This document shows, in pieces, positions 1-11,101 of a DNA stretch of 64,000 nt. This stretch comes from Nitratireductor basaltis. GTDB lineage: Bacteria; Pseudomonadota; Alphaproteobacteria; Rhizobiales; Rhizobiaceae. Under the pieces are notes generated by a model, which was not told the DNA's origin, ran no database searches, and saw only the letters and a program-made list of their open reading frames with translations. A program made the position numbers and the translations under genes. The first letter of the stretch is position 1, and the number at the start of each line of letters is the position of its first letter. Location: the NCBI RefSeq assembly GCF_000733725.1, contig NZ_JMQM01000001.1, positions 744,001 through 808,000 of the forward strand, read 5' to 3'.

Positions 1-1
1 C

Positions 2-391
2 GAACGCTGGCCCGACTCTGAATATGTCGAGGATGCGCAGGAAAAAATCCGCTTTGCCCGTGACCAGCTTGCCGGCAAGGAAATGCAGATCGGCCGTTAT
101 TATCTAGAGCGTCGCGAATATATTGCCGCCATCCGCCGTTTCCGCGGTGTTGTCGAGAATTATGCCAATACCCGGCACGTGGAAGAGGCGCTCGCCCGTT
201 TGGCCGAGGCTTATTTCGCCATGGGCATTGCACCGGAGGCTCAGACGGCGACCGCGGTACTCGGCCACAATTTCCCGGAAAGCAAGTGGTACAAGTCCTC
301 CTATCAGCTTCTGCAGTCTGGCGGTCTGGAACCGCGTGAGAACAGGGCGTCCTGGATCTCGAAGGCTGCAAGCGTCATCGTAGGGGGCTGA
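2..391 (+). CDS. bamD: Outer membrane assembly lipoprotein BamD, C-terminal part
   Basis: The reading frame is open from the left edge, so the start, signal peptide and lipobox lie outside the window. The visible 129 residues are helical TPR-type repeats typical of BamD: a block around [20 protein letters not shown], then a second around [18 protein letters not shown]. The protein ends in GG, followed 10 bases later by recN. BamD is the essential lipoprotein of the BAM complex that folds beta-barrel proteins into the outer membrane. bamD next to recN and ligA is a common rhizobial order. The family call rests on recognised sequence pattern and context. Confidence 0.9.
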   Translation, partial: ERWPDSEYVEDAQEKIRFARDQLAGKEMQIGRYYLERREYIAAIRRFRGVVENYANTRHVEEALARLAEAYFAMGIAPEAQTATAVLGHNFPESKWYKSSYQLLQSGGLEPRENRASWISKAASVIVGG

Positions 392-401
392 CGGCCGCGC
401 G

Positions 402-4255
<3,854 letters not shown>

Positions 4256-4346
4256 AACCCTGGTTCAGTTTTGCTCACACTTGGCTCAAAGCTTTTGATG
4301 TGACTGGTCAACATTGCTGACCTATGCTGGTCCTTTCGGAGGAACC

Positions 4347-5075
4347 ATGACAATCGACAGCATCGCCATGGCCAAGGGGCCGGGCGAATTCATGCGAGGC
4401 GTGCAGCGGGGCATTCCCGTGCTCGTCGCGGCAGCTCCATTCGGACTGCTGTTCGGCACCATCGCCCATGAGAACGGCTTCAGCACCTTTGAAGCGGTGC
4501 TCATGAGCGCGACCATTTTTGCCGGCGCGAGTCAGATGGTGGGGCTTGATCTGTTCGGCACGAAAGTGGCGCCGTGGCTGATCGTATTGTCCATCTTCGC
4601 CGTGAATTTTCGCCATGTGCTCTATTCGGCAACCATTGGCCGGCATCTGTCACACTGGTCGCTGCCGGAGAAGATCATCGGCTTTTTCTTCCTGATCGAT
4701 CCGCAATTTGCGGAAGCCGAGAGGCGCGTGGAAGAACGCAAGCCGATCACCTTTGCCTGGTATATGGGGCTGGGGCTGCCGATCTATCTTTCGTGGGTCA
4801 TAGAATCCTGGCTGGGTGCATTGTTCGGGCGCTTCATCCCCGACCCTCATGCGCTGGGCATCGACTTCCTGTTGCCGATCTATTTTCTTGGCCTCGTGAT
4901 GGGCTTCCGCAAGCGGGCGATGTGGCTGCCCGTGGTGGCCACGAGTGGCGTGGCTTCCATCGTGGCTTTCCATCTTGTCGGCTCGCCATGGCATGTCTCG
5001 ATCGGAGCCATGGCCGGTGTGGTTCTGGCAGCCTTCATCACGCCCGCAAGGTCAAGCCAGGAGGACGAGACATGA
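4347..5075 (+). CDS. azlC: AzlC family branched-chain amino acid exporter, large subunit
   Basis: A 242-residue inner-membrane protein with several hydrophobic segments. The run GIPVLVAAAPFGLLFG near the N-terminus and the GASQMVGLDLFG segment are characteristic of AzlC (YgaZ-like). The family exports branched-chain amino acids or analogues together with AzlD. The ATG at 4347 is chosen because GGAGG lies four bases upstream; a TTG in frame at 4314 has no such site. Its stop overlaps the azlD start by four bases (ATGA), so translation is coupled. Confidence 0.9.
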   Translation: MTIDSIAMAKGPGEFMRGVQRGIPVLVAAAPFGLLFGTIAHENGFSTFEAVLMSATIFAGASQMVGLDLFGTKVAPWLIVLSIFAVNFRHVLYSATIGRHLSHWSLPEKIIGFFFLIDPQFAEAERRVEERKPITFAWYMGLGLPIYLSWVIESWLGALFGRFIPDPHALGIDFLLPIYFLGLVMGFRKRAMWLPVVATSGVASIVAFHLVGSPWHVSIGAMAGVVLAAFITPARSSQEDET

Positions 5076-5368
5076 CCACGACCGTCTGGATCATCCTGGC
5101 CGGGGCTGTCATGACCTATCTCACCCGCGCCGGTGGGCACATGGTGCTGTCACGCTTCTCCCGCATCCATCCACGGGTTGAGGCGGGGCTGAATGCCGTT
5201 CCTGCAGCGGTTCTGACGACACTTGTAGCACCTGCTGCCCTGCAGGGCGGCGTGCCGGAGCTGACGGCGCTGGCCGTCGGTGTGCTTGTCGGCTGGTTCA
5301 CCGGGCTGATGCCGATGTTCTTTACTGCCGCGGCGGTGCTCATTCTTCTGCGCAATGTAATGGGCTGA
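5072..5368 (+). CDS. azlD: AzlD family branched-chain amino acid exporter, small subunit
   Basis: A 98-residue protein with three to four hydrophobic helices and the conserved MTYLTRAGG motif of AzlD (YgaH-like). It is the partner of AzlC and starts inside the last four bases of azlC. The pair is the only transporter here with a family link to branched-chain amino acids, whose synthesis genes lie about 31 kb further on; any functional tie is inference. Confidence 0.9.
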   Translation: MTTTVWIILAGAVMTYLTRAGGHMVLSRFSRIHPRVEAGLNAVPAAVLTTLVAPAALQGGVPELTALAVGVLVGWFTGLMPMFFTAAAVLILLRNVMG

Positions 5369-5401
5369 GACGTGGCGCTCTTGCGCCACCGCCCTTACGT
5401 C

Positions 5402-7225
5402 TCACAGCGGAGCAGTCGCCGCTTCAAGCCAGGTCCTTGTCTCTTCGTCAACGAGCGGCGCAATCTCCTGCATTACGCGGGCGTGGTACTCATCAAGCCA
5501 AGCGCGCTCCTCTGCACTCAATAGCTCCGGGGCGATCAATTTTCGATCGATCGGAGCAAGGGTCAGCGTTTCGAAACCGTGCATCGGAATGTCGCCACCT
5601 GCGATCTCTTCGGCAGGCGTGACGGCGATGAGGTTCTCGATACGGATGCCGTAGTGGCCGGGCTTGTAGTAGCCAGGCTCATTTGAGATGATCATGCCGG
5701 CATGAAGCTTTTCCGTGCCGCGGCGAGAAATGCTCTGTGGGCCTTCGTGGACAGCCAGATATGAACCAACGCCGTGGCCTGTGCCGTGGGCGTAGTCCAG
5801 ACCATGCTGCCAGAGTGCAGTGCGCGCGAAAGCGTCAATATCAACGCCCCTTGTGCCTTCCGGGAAGCGCAGACGCGTGATGGCGATCATGCCCTTCAGC
5901 ACCAAGGTAAAGCGCTGGCGTTGTTCGTCGTACGCCTGGCCAAGCGCGATGGTGCGGGTGATGTCGGTCGTGCCATCCTCGTATTGGGCTCCTGAATCCA
6001 GAAGCAGAAGCTCGTGGGACGAGAGCTTGCGGCTCGATTGCGTGTTCACCCGGTAATGGATGATAGCGCCATTCGGCCCGCTGCCGCTGATCGTGTCGAA
6101 GGAGATGTCCTTCAGCGGCATCTGGAAGTGCTCTCCGGTTTCGCGGCGAAATGCCTCCAGCTTCTCGACCACTGCGATTTCGTCCAGCTCCTCGGGCGTC
6201 TGCCGGTCGAGCCATGCAAGGAAGCTGGCAACAGCCGCACCGTCGCGGTGGTGCGCGTTGCGGGAGCCGACGAGTTCGACTGCGTTTTTGATCGCGCGAG
6301 GCAGGCGGGTAGGGTCTTTGAAATCCTCCACATTGCGGCCTGCAGCTTCCACAATTGCCCGTAGCTTTTCAGCGGCAAGCGCTGGATCAAGGCCGATGCT
6401 GGCTTCGGAAGAGGCGAGCGCGGTCAGCTCGCTTTCCAGCATTTCAGGCAGATGAAGGTCCGCCAGCTGCGTAAGATAGGCCTTTGTTTCGATGGAGAGC
6501 TTGCCGGGATGGAGAAACAGCTTTGGCCGACCGTGAGCAGACAGGATTGCAAATCCCAGCGCGAGCGGTGTGTGCGGCACGTCGCTGCCACGAATATTGA
6601 AGAGCCAGGCGAGTGAAGAAGGGTCGGTTAGCACCGTGTGTGCAATATTGGCCTCACGCAGAACCTCACCAATCCGGTCCAGCTTCTCGCCGGCCGTTTC
6701 ACCAGCATATTGCAGCGGGTGGATGGTTAGAGGTTTCACCGGAGGAGCAGGGCGGTCCTGCCAGACCTTGTCCACCAGATTGGCAACGGGGACGAGTTCC
6801 ACGCCACGTCTGACAAGTGCCTCGCGCATGGAACGCATCTCCCCGATGGTGTGAAGCCAAGGGTCGAAGCCAATGCGCGCATCACTCGGGAGACTCGCTT
6901 TCATCCAGGAGCGGGGCGGGTTTGTCACCAGACTTTCGATCTGGAAAATGTTGCCGTCCGTCTGTTCTGCTGCCTGCAGGGTGTAGCGCCCGTCAACGAA
7001 GAGGATGGCGCTGTCGCGCAGGATAAGGGCTGCGCCAGCCGAACCCGTGAATCCGGTCAGCCATGACAGGCGCTCGGAGCAGGGAGCCACATATTCGCCC
7101 TGATGCTCATCTGCACGCGGCACGAGGAAGCCCGTCAGATCGAGAGCTTCAAGCTGTTCGCGCAGGGCAGACACACGTGAGGCAGCCTGCGCGCTGTCGG
7201 ATGCGGAATCGAATGTCTGAAACAT
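5402..7225 (-). CDS. pepP: Aminopeptidase P family protein (M24B metallopeptidase)
   Basis: A 607-residue cytoplasmic enzyme expected to remove N-terminal residues preceding proline. Two creatinase-like N-terminal domains precede a pita-bread C-terminal domain. Metal ligands are visible in LLDSGAQYEDGTTDITR (two Asp), in HGTGHGVGSYLAVHEGP (His) and in ISNEPGYY and IRIENL (Glu). The size is that of the long eukaryote-like aminopeptidase P form that is common in Rhizobiales. It converges with azlD and diverges from the small gene at 7459. Confidence 0.93.
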   Translation of the reverse strand: MFQTFDSASDSAQAASRVSALREQLEALDLTGFLVPRADEHQGEYVAPCSERLSWLTGFTGSAGAALILRDSAILFVDGRYTLQAAEQTDGNIFQIESLVTNPPRSWMKASLPSDARIGFDPWLHTIGEMRSMREALVRRGVELVPVANLVDKVWQDRPAPPVKPLTIHPLQYAGETAGEKLDRIGEVLREANIAHTVLTDPSSLAWLFNIRGSDVPHTPLALGFAILSAHGRPKLFLHPGKLSIETKAYLTQLADLHLPEMLESELTALASSEASIGLDPALAAEKLRAIVEAAGRNVEDFKDPTRLPRAIKNAVELVGSRNAHHRDGAAVASFLAWLDRQTPEELDEIAVVEKLEAFRRETGEHFQMPLKDISFDTISGSGPNGAIIHYRVNTQSSRKLSSHELLLLDSGAQYEDGTTDITRTIALGQAYDEQRQRFTLVLKGMIAITRLRFPEGTRGVDIDAFARTALWQHGLDYAHGTGHGVGSYLAVHEGPQSISRRGTEKLHAGMIISNEPGYYKPGHYGIRIENLIAVTPAEEIAGGDIPMHGFETLTLAPIDRKLIAPELLSAEERAWLDEYHARVMQEIAPLVDEETRTWLEAATAPL

Positions 7226-7458
7226 GGTTTCCCGGTGATGACCTCAAAGAACGCGGCACCGTAAACCTGCTGATGCTTAGGGGCAATGCACCAGATGATG
7301 TTGGGAAGCTGGACTATATTGCAGCGCAACAATTGTCTTCGCATATGCAAAAATGAGATGGCTCCCATTCCCAATATGCGCTGGTGGGCCGACCGCGGAA
7401 ACCTTACATTCCAAAGCGTGGAGGACAGAAAGTTTCTCTTAAGGATTGGAGACCTCAC

Positions 7459-7632
7459 ATGGCCAAGCGCAATTTCTTCCGTGGTGCAGTGGACGCACTG
7501 GTGGCTGCTCGTCAGAAGCAGGTCAGCCGCTACGTAAACGGTGCGCTGCTCATGCTCGACGACGACACGCTCAAGGCTCACGGCTACACCCGTGAAGAGC
7601 TTCGCCGCAACGGCAGCACCTACATGTACTAA
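7459..7632 (+). CDS. Small DUF1127-like protein, 57 residues
   Basis: The protein is basic at the N-terminus (MAKRNFFRGAVDALVAARQK) and ends LRRNGSTYMY. The middle (YVNGALLMLDDDTLKAHGYTREELRR) resembles the short DUF1127 motif, in which a LDD..L...G.T..E pattern is followed by arginines. ATG 7459 is preceded by GGAG. The frame is open further upstream to 7384, but that part does not look like protein. A terminator follows at 7664, so it is probably a single-gene unit. Some alphaproteobacterial DUF1127 proteins bind RNA or affect phosphate and stress responses; whether this one does is unknown. Confidence 0.75.
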   Translation: MAKRNFFRGAVDALVAARQKQVSRYVNGALLMLDDDTLKAHGYTREELRRNGSTYMY

Positions 7633-7663
7633 GGCTCTATCAGCCTTTATACCTGATGCGATG

Positions 7664-7684
7664 GGCGGCTCGAGGCCGCCTTTT
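7664..7684 (+). terminator. Rho-independent terminator of the small DUF1127-like gene
   Basis: A six-base-pair GC stem (GGCGGC paired with GCCGCC, loop TCGAG) is followed directly by TTTT. It lies 32 bases past the stop at 7632 and before the convergent prmA gene. Confidence 0.75.
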
Positions 7685-7710
7685 GCATTTCTGGTGGGGG
7701 CGTTTGTGCC

Positions 7711-8583
7711 TCAGCGCTTTAGATGAATCGTTACCCAACCTTCGCGATGTATCGTCGAGACATGGCGAAAGCCCTGGTTCACATATGCTGCAACGACATT
7801 GTTGCGCTGACGGTCCAGAATTCCGGAAAGGATAGCTGACCCGCCGGACGCAAGGTGGCGGGCCATCTGGGGCGCCAAGCCCATCAACGGACGCGCCAGA
7901 ATATTTGCCACAATCAGGTCGAACGGTCCGCGTTGGGAAAATATGCGGTGGTGGAAGCCGGGTGCGGTGACCGTTTCAACCCGTCCGGCAACCTGATTGA
8001 GTCGGACATTCTCCGCAGCAACACGCGTTGCGATAGGGTCTATGTCGGTCGCGAGAACAGGAATGTGGCTGAGTTTGGCCATGGCTATGGCGAGAACCGC
8101 ACTTCCCGTTCCCAGATCCAGCGCGTTGCGTGGGTTCTCCCGGCGCATTACCTGTTCGATGGTCTCCAGACAGCCCGACGTTGTGCCGTGGTGGCCCGTA
8201 CCAAACGCCTGACCCGCCTCTATATGGACCCCGATTTCGCCGGGGCGCTTCTCGTCGCGATCGTGGGCACCGTGCACGAAGAAACGGCCGGCCCGCACGG
8301 CGTGGAGACCTTCCAGTGAATGCGAGACCCAATCTATGTCGGGCAGTTCCTCGCGGCTGATCGCGGGGATCTCGCCCAGTGAATGCAGCAGGGCGCGCAT
8401 TTTTCCCTCCGCGCCATCCGCATCGCCATCTGCATATACCGAAACTTCCCAGATATCCTCGTCTTCACTGATCTCCATGATGGCAAGGGGAAGACCTTCC
8501 TCCTCCAGCCCCTGGTCGAGAAGCGCATAGATCTGTTCGAGGTCCTGCTTGGGACCGCGCAGGTGCAGGCGTGTCTGCGGCAT
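7711..8583 (-). CDS. prmA: Ribosomal protein L11 methyltransferase PrmA
   Basis: A 290-residue SAM-dependent methyltransferase that trimethylates ribosomal protein L11. The SAM-binding motif I reads [13 protein letters not shown]. The catalytic-region motif is [12 protein letters not shown], where an N-I-L pattern is diagnostic of PrmA. The N-terminal roughly 100 residues match the L11-recognition domain in size. It is last in a leftward set with the Sco1 gene nine bases upstream. Confidence 0.94.
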   Translation of the reverse strand: MPQTRLHLRGPKQDLEQIYALLDQGLEEEGLPLAIMEISEDEDIWEVSVYADGDADGAEGKMRALLHSLGEIPAISREELPDIDWVSHSLEGLHAVRAGRFFVHGAHDRDEKRPGEIGVHIEAGQAFGTGHHGTTSGCLETIEQVMRRENPRNALDLGTGSAVLAIAMAKLSHIPVLATDIDPIATRVAAENVRLNQVAGRVETVTAPGFHHRIFSQRGPFDLIVANILARPLMGLAPQMARHLASGGSAILSGILDRQRNNVVAAYVNQGFRHVSTIHREGWVTIHLKR

Positions 8584-8592
8584 GTCGTGTTA

Positions 8593-9171
8593 TCAGCCTT
8601 CGTTTATGAGGCGGCGCAGCTTCGCGATCGCCGTTTCCGGGTTCTCCTCATAAGCGATGGTGCCGAAGAAATCACCCTTCCGGTCAAGAAGCATTACGGA
8701 GGCGGTGTGATCCATGGTGTAATCGCCGTCCTCAAGCTCGACCCTCCGGCTGAAAATGCGGAAACCCTTCACCATTTCGGCGACCTTTTCCGGTTCACCC
8801 GTGATTGCTTGGATGCGATCGGAGAAGTTGCCAACATAAGCCTTGAGGATCTCCGGCGTGTCGCGCTCGGGATCGACGGTCACGAAGTAAACATCAAGGT
8901 CCTCTGCTTCCGCGCCGAGTTGCTCGAGCCAGCTCTGCATCTCGAAGAGCGTGGTGGGGCAGACATCAGGGCAGTGCGTGAAGCCGAAGAACAAGGCCGT
9001 GGGACTGCCCTTGAAGGCTTCCTCGGTGACAGGTTCACCATCCTGGTTCACCAACTGAAATGGCGTGCCGAATGAAACCACTTCTGGTTCGCTGCGGTAC
9101 CACTGATAGGTCATGTAGCCGACGGCTGCAGCCATGACCACGATTATGGCAATGAGAATCGCACGCATCAT
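8593..9171 (-). CDS. SCO1/SenC family copper chaperone
   Basis: A 192-residue membrane-anchored thioredoxin-fold protein used in cytochrome c oxidase Cu(A) assembly. One N-terminal membrane helix (about residues 4-22) is followed by the copper-binding CPDVC motif (Cys67, Cys71) and the distal ligand His155 in YTMDHTASV. All three ligands expected of an active Sco protein are present. Two ATG codons in a row make the start uncertain by one residue. It sits between a small membrane protein gene and prmA, all leftward. Confidence 0.93.
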   Translation of the reverse strand: MMRAILIAIIVVMAAAVGYMTYQWYRSEPEVVSFGTPFQLVNQDGEPVTEEAFKGSPTALFFGFTHCPDVCPTTLFEMQSWLEQLGAEAEDLDVYFVTVDPERDTPEILKAYVGNFSDRIQAITGEPEKVAEMVKGFRIFSRRVELEDGDYTMDHTASVMLLDRKGDFFGTIAYEENPETAIAKLRRLINEG

Positions 9172-9200
9172 TTTTCAATTATCCGGAACAGTTTTTCAGG

Positions 9201-9359
9201 TCAGAAACAGAAGGGCAGGCCGTTCTGCGTGAGTGATATGAGCAGGGACTGGCCCTGGTTCTGCCAAAGCGCAACCCCGGCACCGCCAAGCGCTGCAAAT
9301 GCGGTCAGCAGCGCGGCTGCACCGAGATAGTAAGAAGGGCGGGTGCCATCAGCGTTCAT
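9201..9359 (-). CDS. Putative small membrane protein, 52 residues
   Basis: Reading the minus strand from an ATG at 9359 gives 52 codons then TGA at 9201. The product begins MNADGTRPSYYLGAAALL, has one strongly hydrophobic Ala/Leu/Gly-rich helix (about residues 10-32) and ends NGLPFCF. It lies 29 bases upstream of the Sco1-type gene on the same strand, so it probably shares its transcript. No strong ribosome site is visible. Whether it is translated, and any link to copper or oxidase assembly, is inference from position only. Confidence 0.5.
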   Translation of the reverse strand: MNADGTRPSYYLGAAALLTAFAALGGAGVALWQNQGQSLLISLTQNGLPFCF

Positions 9360-9464
9360 GGCGTGAGATTAGCCTTCGCCAATGATTATGCAAAGTAGCA
9401 TTGTGTCGCGGCATATGCTTCAGCATTCACAGTTTGTTCAGTGGCCGCGAGGTGGGAAGCGTTG

Positions 9465-10097
9465 ATGGAAAACGAGGATCTGAGATTTACCGATCCGCAG
9501 CCGAGGATACACAGCACGGCCACGCTGAAGGGCTGCAAGCTCGGGCGCTACAGCGCAGTCGGCGAGCGCGTGGTCCTGCGCGATGTGCAACTGGGTGATT
9601 TTTCCTATTTCGAGAGGCATGCCGAAGCGATCTATTCCACAATCGGCCGCTTCTGCTCGATTGCCGCAAATTCGAGGATCAACGCGCTTGAACATCCGAT
9701 GGAGCGTGTAACCACCCACAAGATCACCTACCGGCCGAACGAATATTTTCGCTATCTGGGCGTTGATGGCGCGTTCAGGCAGAGGCGGCAATCGCGGTCC
9801 GTGAGCGTCGGGCACGATGTCTGGATAGGGCACGGGGCCGTAATCATGCCTGGCGTGAGCATAGGTCATGGGGCCGTTGTCGGTGCCAATTCGGTCGTGA
9901 CCCGGGATGTCGATCCCTACACCGTCGTGGCAGGCGTGCCGGCGACGAAGCTGCGTGACCGATTCGCGCCTGATATCGCAGAGCGCCTTATGGCGCTTGG
10001 CTGGTGGGATTGGAGCGATGATCGCCTGTTCGATGCGGTGCCCGACATGCAGACGCTGGGGATCAGCCAGTTTCTGGACAAGTGGGAGAAGAACTGA
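9465..10097 (+). CDS. Left-handed beta-helix (hexapeptide repeat) acetyltransferase
   Basis: A 210-residue LbH transferase. Hexapeptide repeats are visible as IGRFCSIAANSRIN near residues 57-70, and as VGHDVWIGHGAVIMPGVSIGHGAVVGANSVV later, ending in the usual VVAGVPATKLR. The insert with ALEHPMERVTTHKITYRP resembles the XAT and phosphonate-cluster (TIGR03308-like) group. No phosphonate genes are nearby, so the substrate is unknown. ATG 9465 follows a GAGG-containing stretch; a GTG at 9441 is also in frame. Confidence 0.85.
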   Translation: MENEDLRFTDPQPRIHSTATLKGCKLGRYSAVGERVVLRDVQLGDFSYFERHAEAIYSTIGRFCSIAANSRINALEHPMERVTTHKITYRPNEYFRYLGVDGAFRQRRQSRSVSVGHDVWIGHGAVIMPGVSIGHGAVVGANSVVTRDVDPYTVVAGVPATKLRDRFAPDIAERLMALGWWDWSDDRLFDAVPDMQTLGISQFLDKWEKN

Positions 10098-10125
10098 CCT
10101 TTGCCCGTCAGTTTTCACTGGGGGT

Positions 10126-10155
10126 CCCCTTCCGCCCGGAACGAGGCGAAAGGGG
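10126..10155. repeat. Inverted repeat after the acetyltransferase gene
   Basis: CCCCTTCCGCC and GGCGAAAGGGG form an 11-base-pair stem with one mismatch and an eight-base loop, 28 bases past the stop at 10097. There is no T-run on either side, so it could be a weak terminator or an mRNA 3' stabilising hairpin. Confidence 0.45.
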
Positions 10156-10521
10156 ATTTCCTGGAGGCAGGAGTTCAGCCCGAAAATCTTGCTGAAGCGG
10201 GCAAAGACTATGATGCATATCGTAAATGAAATGTGAAGCCCGATTTCTACCCTAGGGTGTGTTTGGGGGTAGCCCTGCCAATCAACATCATCTTGTGGCA
10301 AGGGCAGAAAAACGCTGGGGTATATGACAGATAGGGTATGTGACAGAGCGAATTGCGCGTGTACGAGTTACCCGTCCGTTTACGCGTCTCCTTCGCGATG
10401 ATCATCATGTATGCGCGATTGATAACTGATAAAAAACAGTTTCTTACGTGTTTTCTGAATGGCTTCTCCCAAAGCTGGAGAGGCGCAACTGTTGCCGCTG
10501 TTTATTCGCTTTTCGCGTGTG
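10156..10521. other. Gene-free, AT-richer stretch
   Basis: About 365 bases with no convincing coding region. Short frames here (for example the one from 10353) have no family signature or ribosome site. Base composition is visibly lower in GC than both flanks, and TGACAGATAGGGTATGTGAC is a loose tandem repeat around 10325-10344. It lies directly upstream of the putative DNA-binding gene at 10592. Confidence 0.4.
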
Positions 10522-10556
10522 TTGACACCCGTGGCTCATATATTGCCATATATAAT
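10522..10556 (+). promoter_or_regulatory. TTGACA box and AT-rich tract upstream of the AT-hook-like gene
   Basis: A perfect TTGACA at 10522-10527 is followed by ATATAT-TGCC-ATATAT and TATAAT at 10551. The distance from TTGACA to TATAAT (23 bases) is too long for a standard promoter, and no good hexamer sits at 16-18. The symmetric AT tract (10538-10553) may be a protein-binding site instead. The downstream start codon at 10592 follows GAGGGG. Confidence 0.4.
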
Positions 10557-10591
10557 CAAAACCGCATGAGGCGGACTTGAGGGGACAAGAC

Positions 10592-11068
10592 ATGCACAAG
10601 CAGTTCGATGAGTTGAAGAAGCAACTTAACGAGCTTTCCGAGACCTTGAACCGCTTTGAATCCGAGGCGGTGCAACTGCGCATTGTCGAGCTTCTGTTCA
10701 AGCAGCAGGATGGTGATGGTCTGTCCGAAAACGGCAGTGTCTATCAGGCGGGGCCTGGCGCACAAGGCATCGAGTGGATCGGAGATCGCGGTGACATTCT
10801 GCATCGTGGCCGCCCACGGCGTGGGCGCAAGACCGCGCCAAGCGCCAGTGGTGCCGTGGCAGCGCTGAGCGATCTACTCAAAGGCGAATTCTTCAACGAA
10901 CGTCGTACCATTGGTGACATTGTGAAGAGATGCGAGACCGAACTGGGCATGCGCTACAAGTCTAACGCCTTTTCAGGCCCGTTGTCCCGCTATGCCAAGA
11001 GTGGCGTCCTGCTGCGCGAGAAGAATGACGAAGGCAAGTTCGTCTACTTCAAGGCGCCAGCAGAGTAG
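10592..11068 (+). CDS. Unrecognised 158-residue protein with AT-hook-like core and possible winged helix
   Basis: I do not recognise a named family. Residues 1-30 (MHKQFDELKKQLNELSETLN) form a likely amphipathic or coiled-coil helix. Near residue 73 is RGRPRRGRK, which contains the RGRP core of an AT-hook. The C-terminal 80 residues (EFFNERRTIGDIVKRCETEL..., then SRYAKSGVLLREKN and FVYFKAP) have the helix-helix-wing order of a winged-helix DNA-binding domain. ATG 10592 follows GAGGGG. The upstream DNA is AT-rich, the kind of target an AT-hook prefers. A nucleoid-associated protein or regulator is a reasonable guess, not shown. Confidence 0.7.
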   Translation: MHKQFDELKKQLNELSETLNRFESEAVQLRIVELLFKQQDGDGLSENGSVYQAGPGAQGIEWIGDRGDILHRGRPRRGRKTAPSASGAVAALSDLLKGEFFNERRTIGDIVKRCETELGMRYKSNAFSGPLSRYAKSGVLLREKNDEGKFVYFKAPAE

Positions 11069-11101
11069 GGAGGGGCTTTGCGGCCCTTTGCCTCGTAGAT
11101 C

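Noticed and set aside
10353-10580. 75-codon frame in the AT-rich stretch
   Set aside because: No ribosome site, no family pattern, and it would overlap the putative promoter of the next gene.
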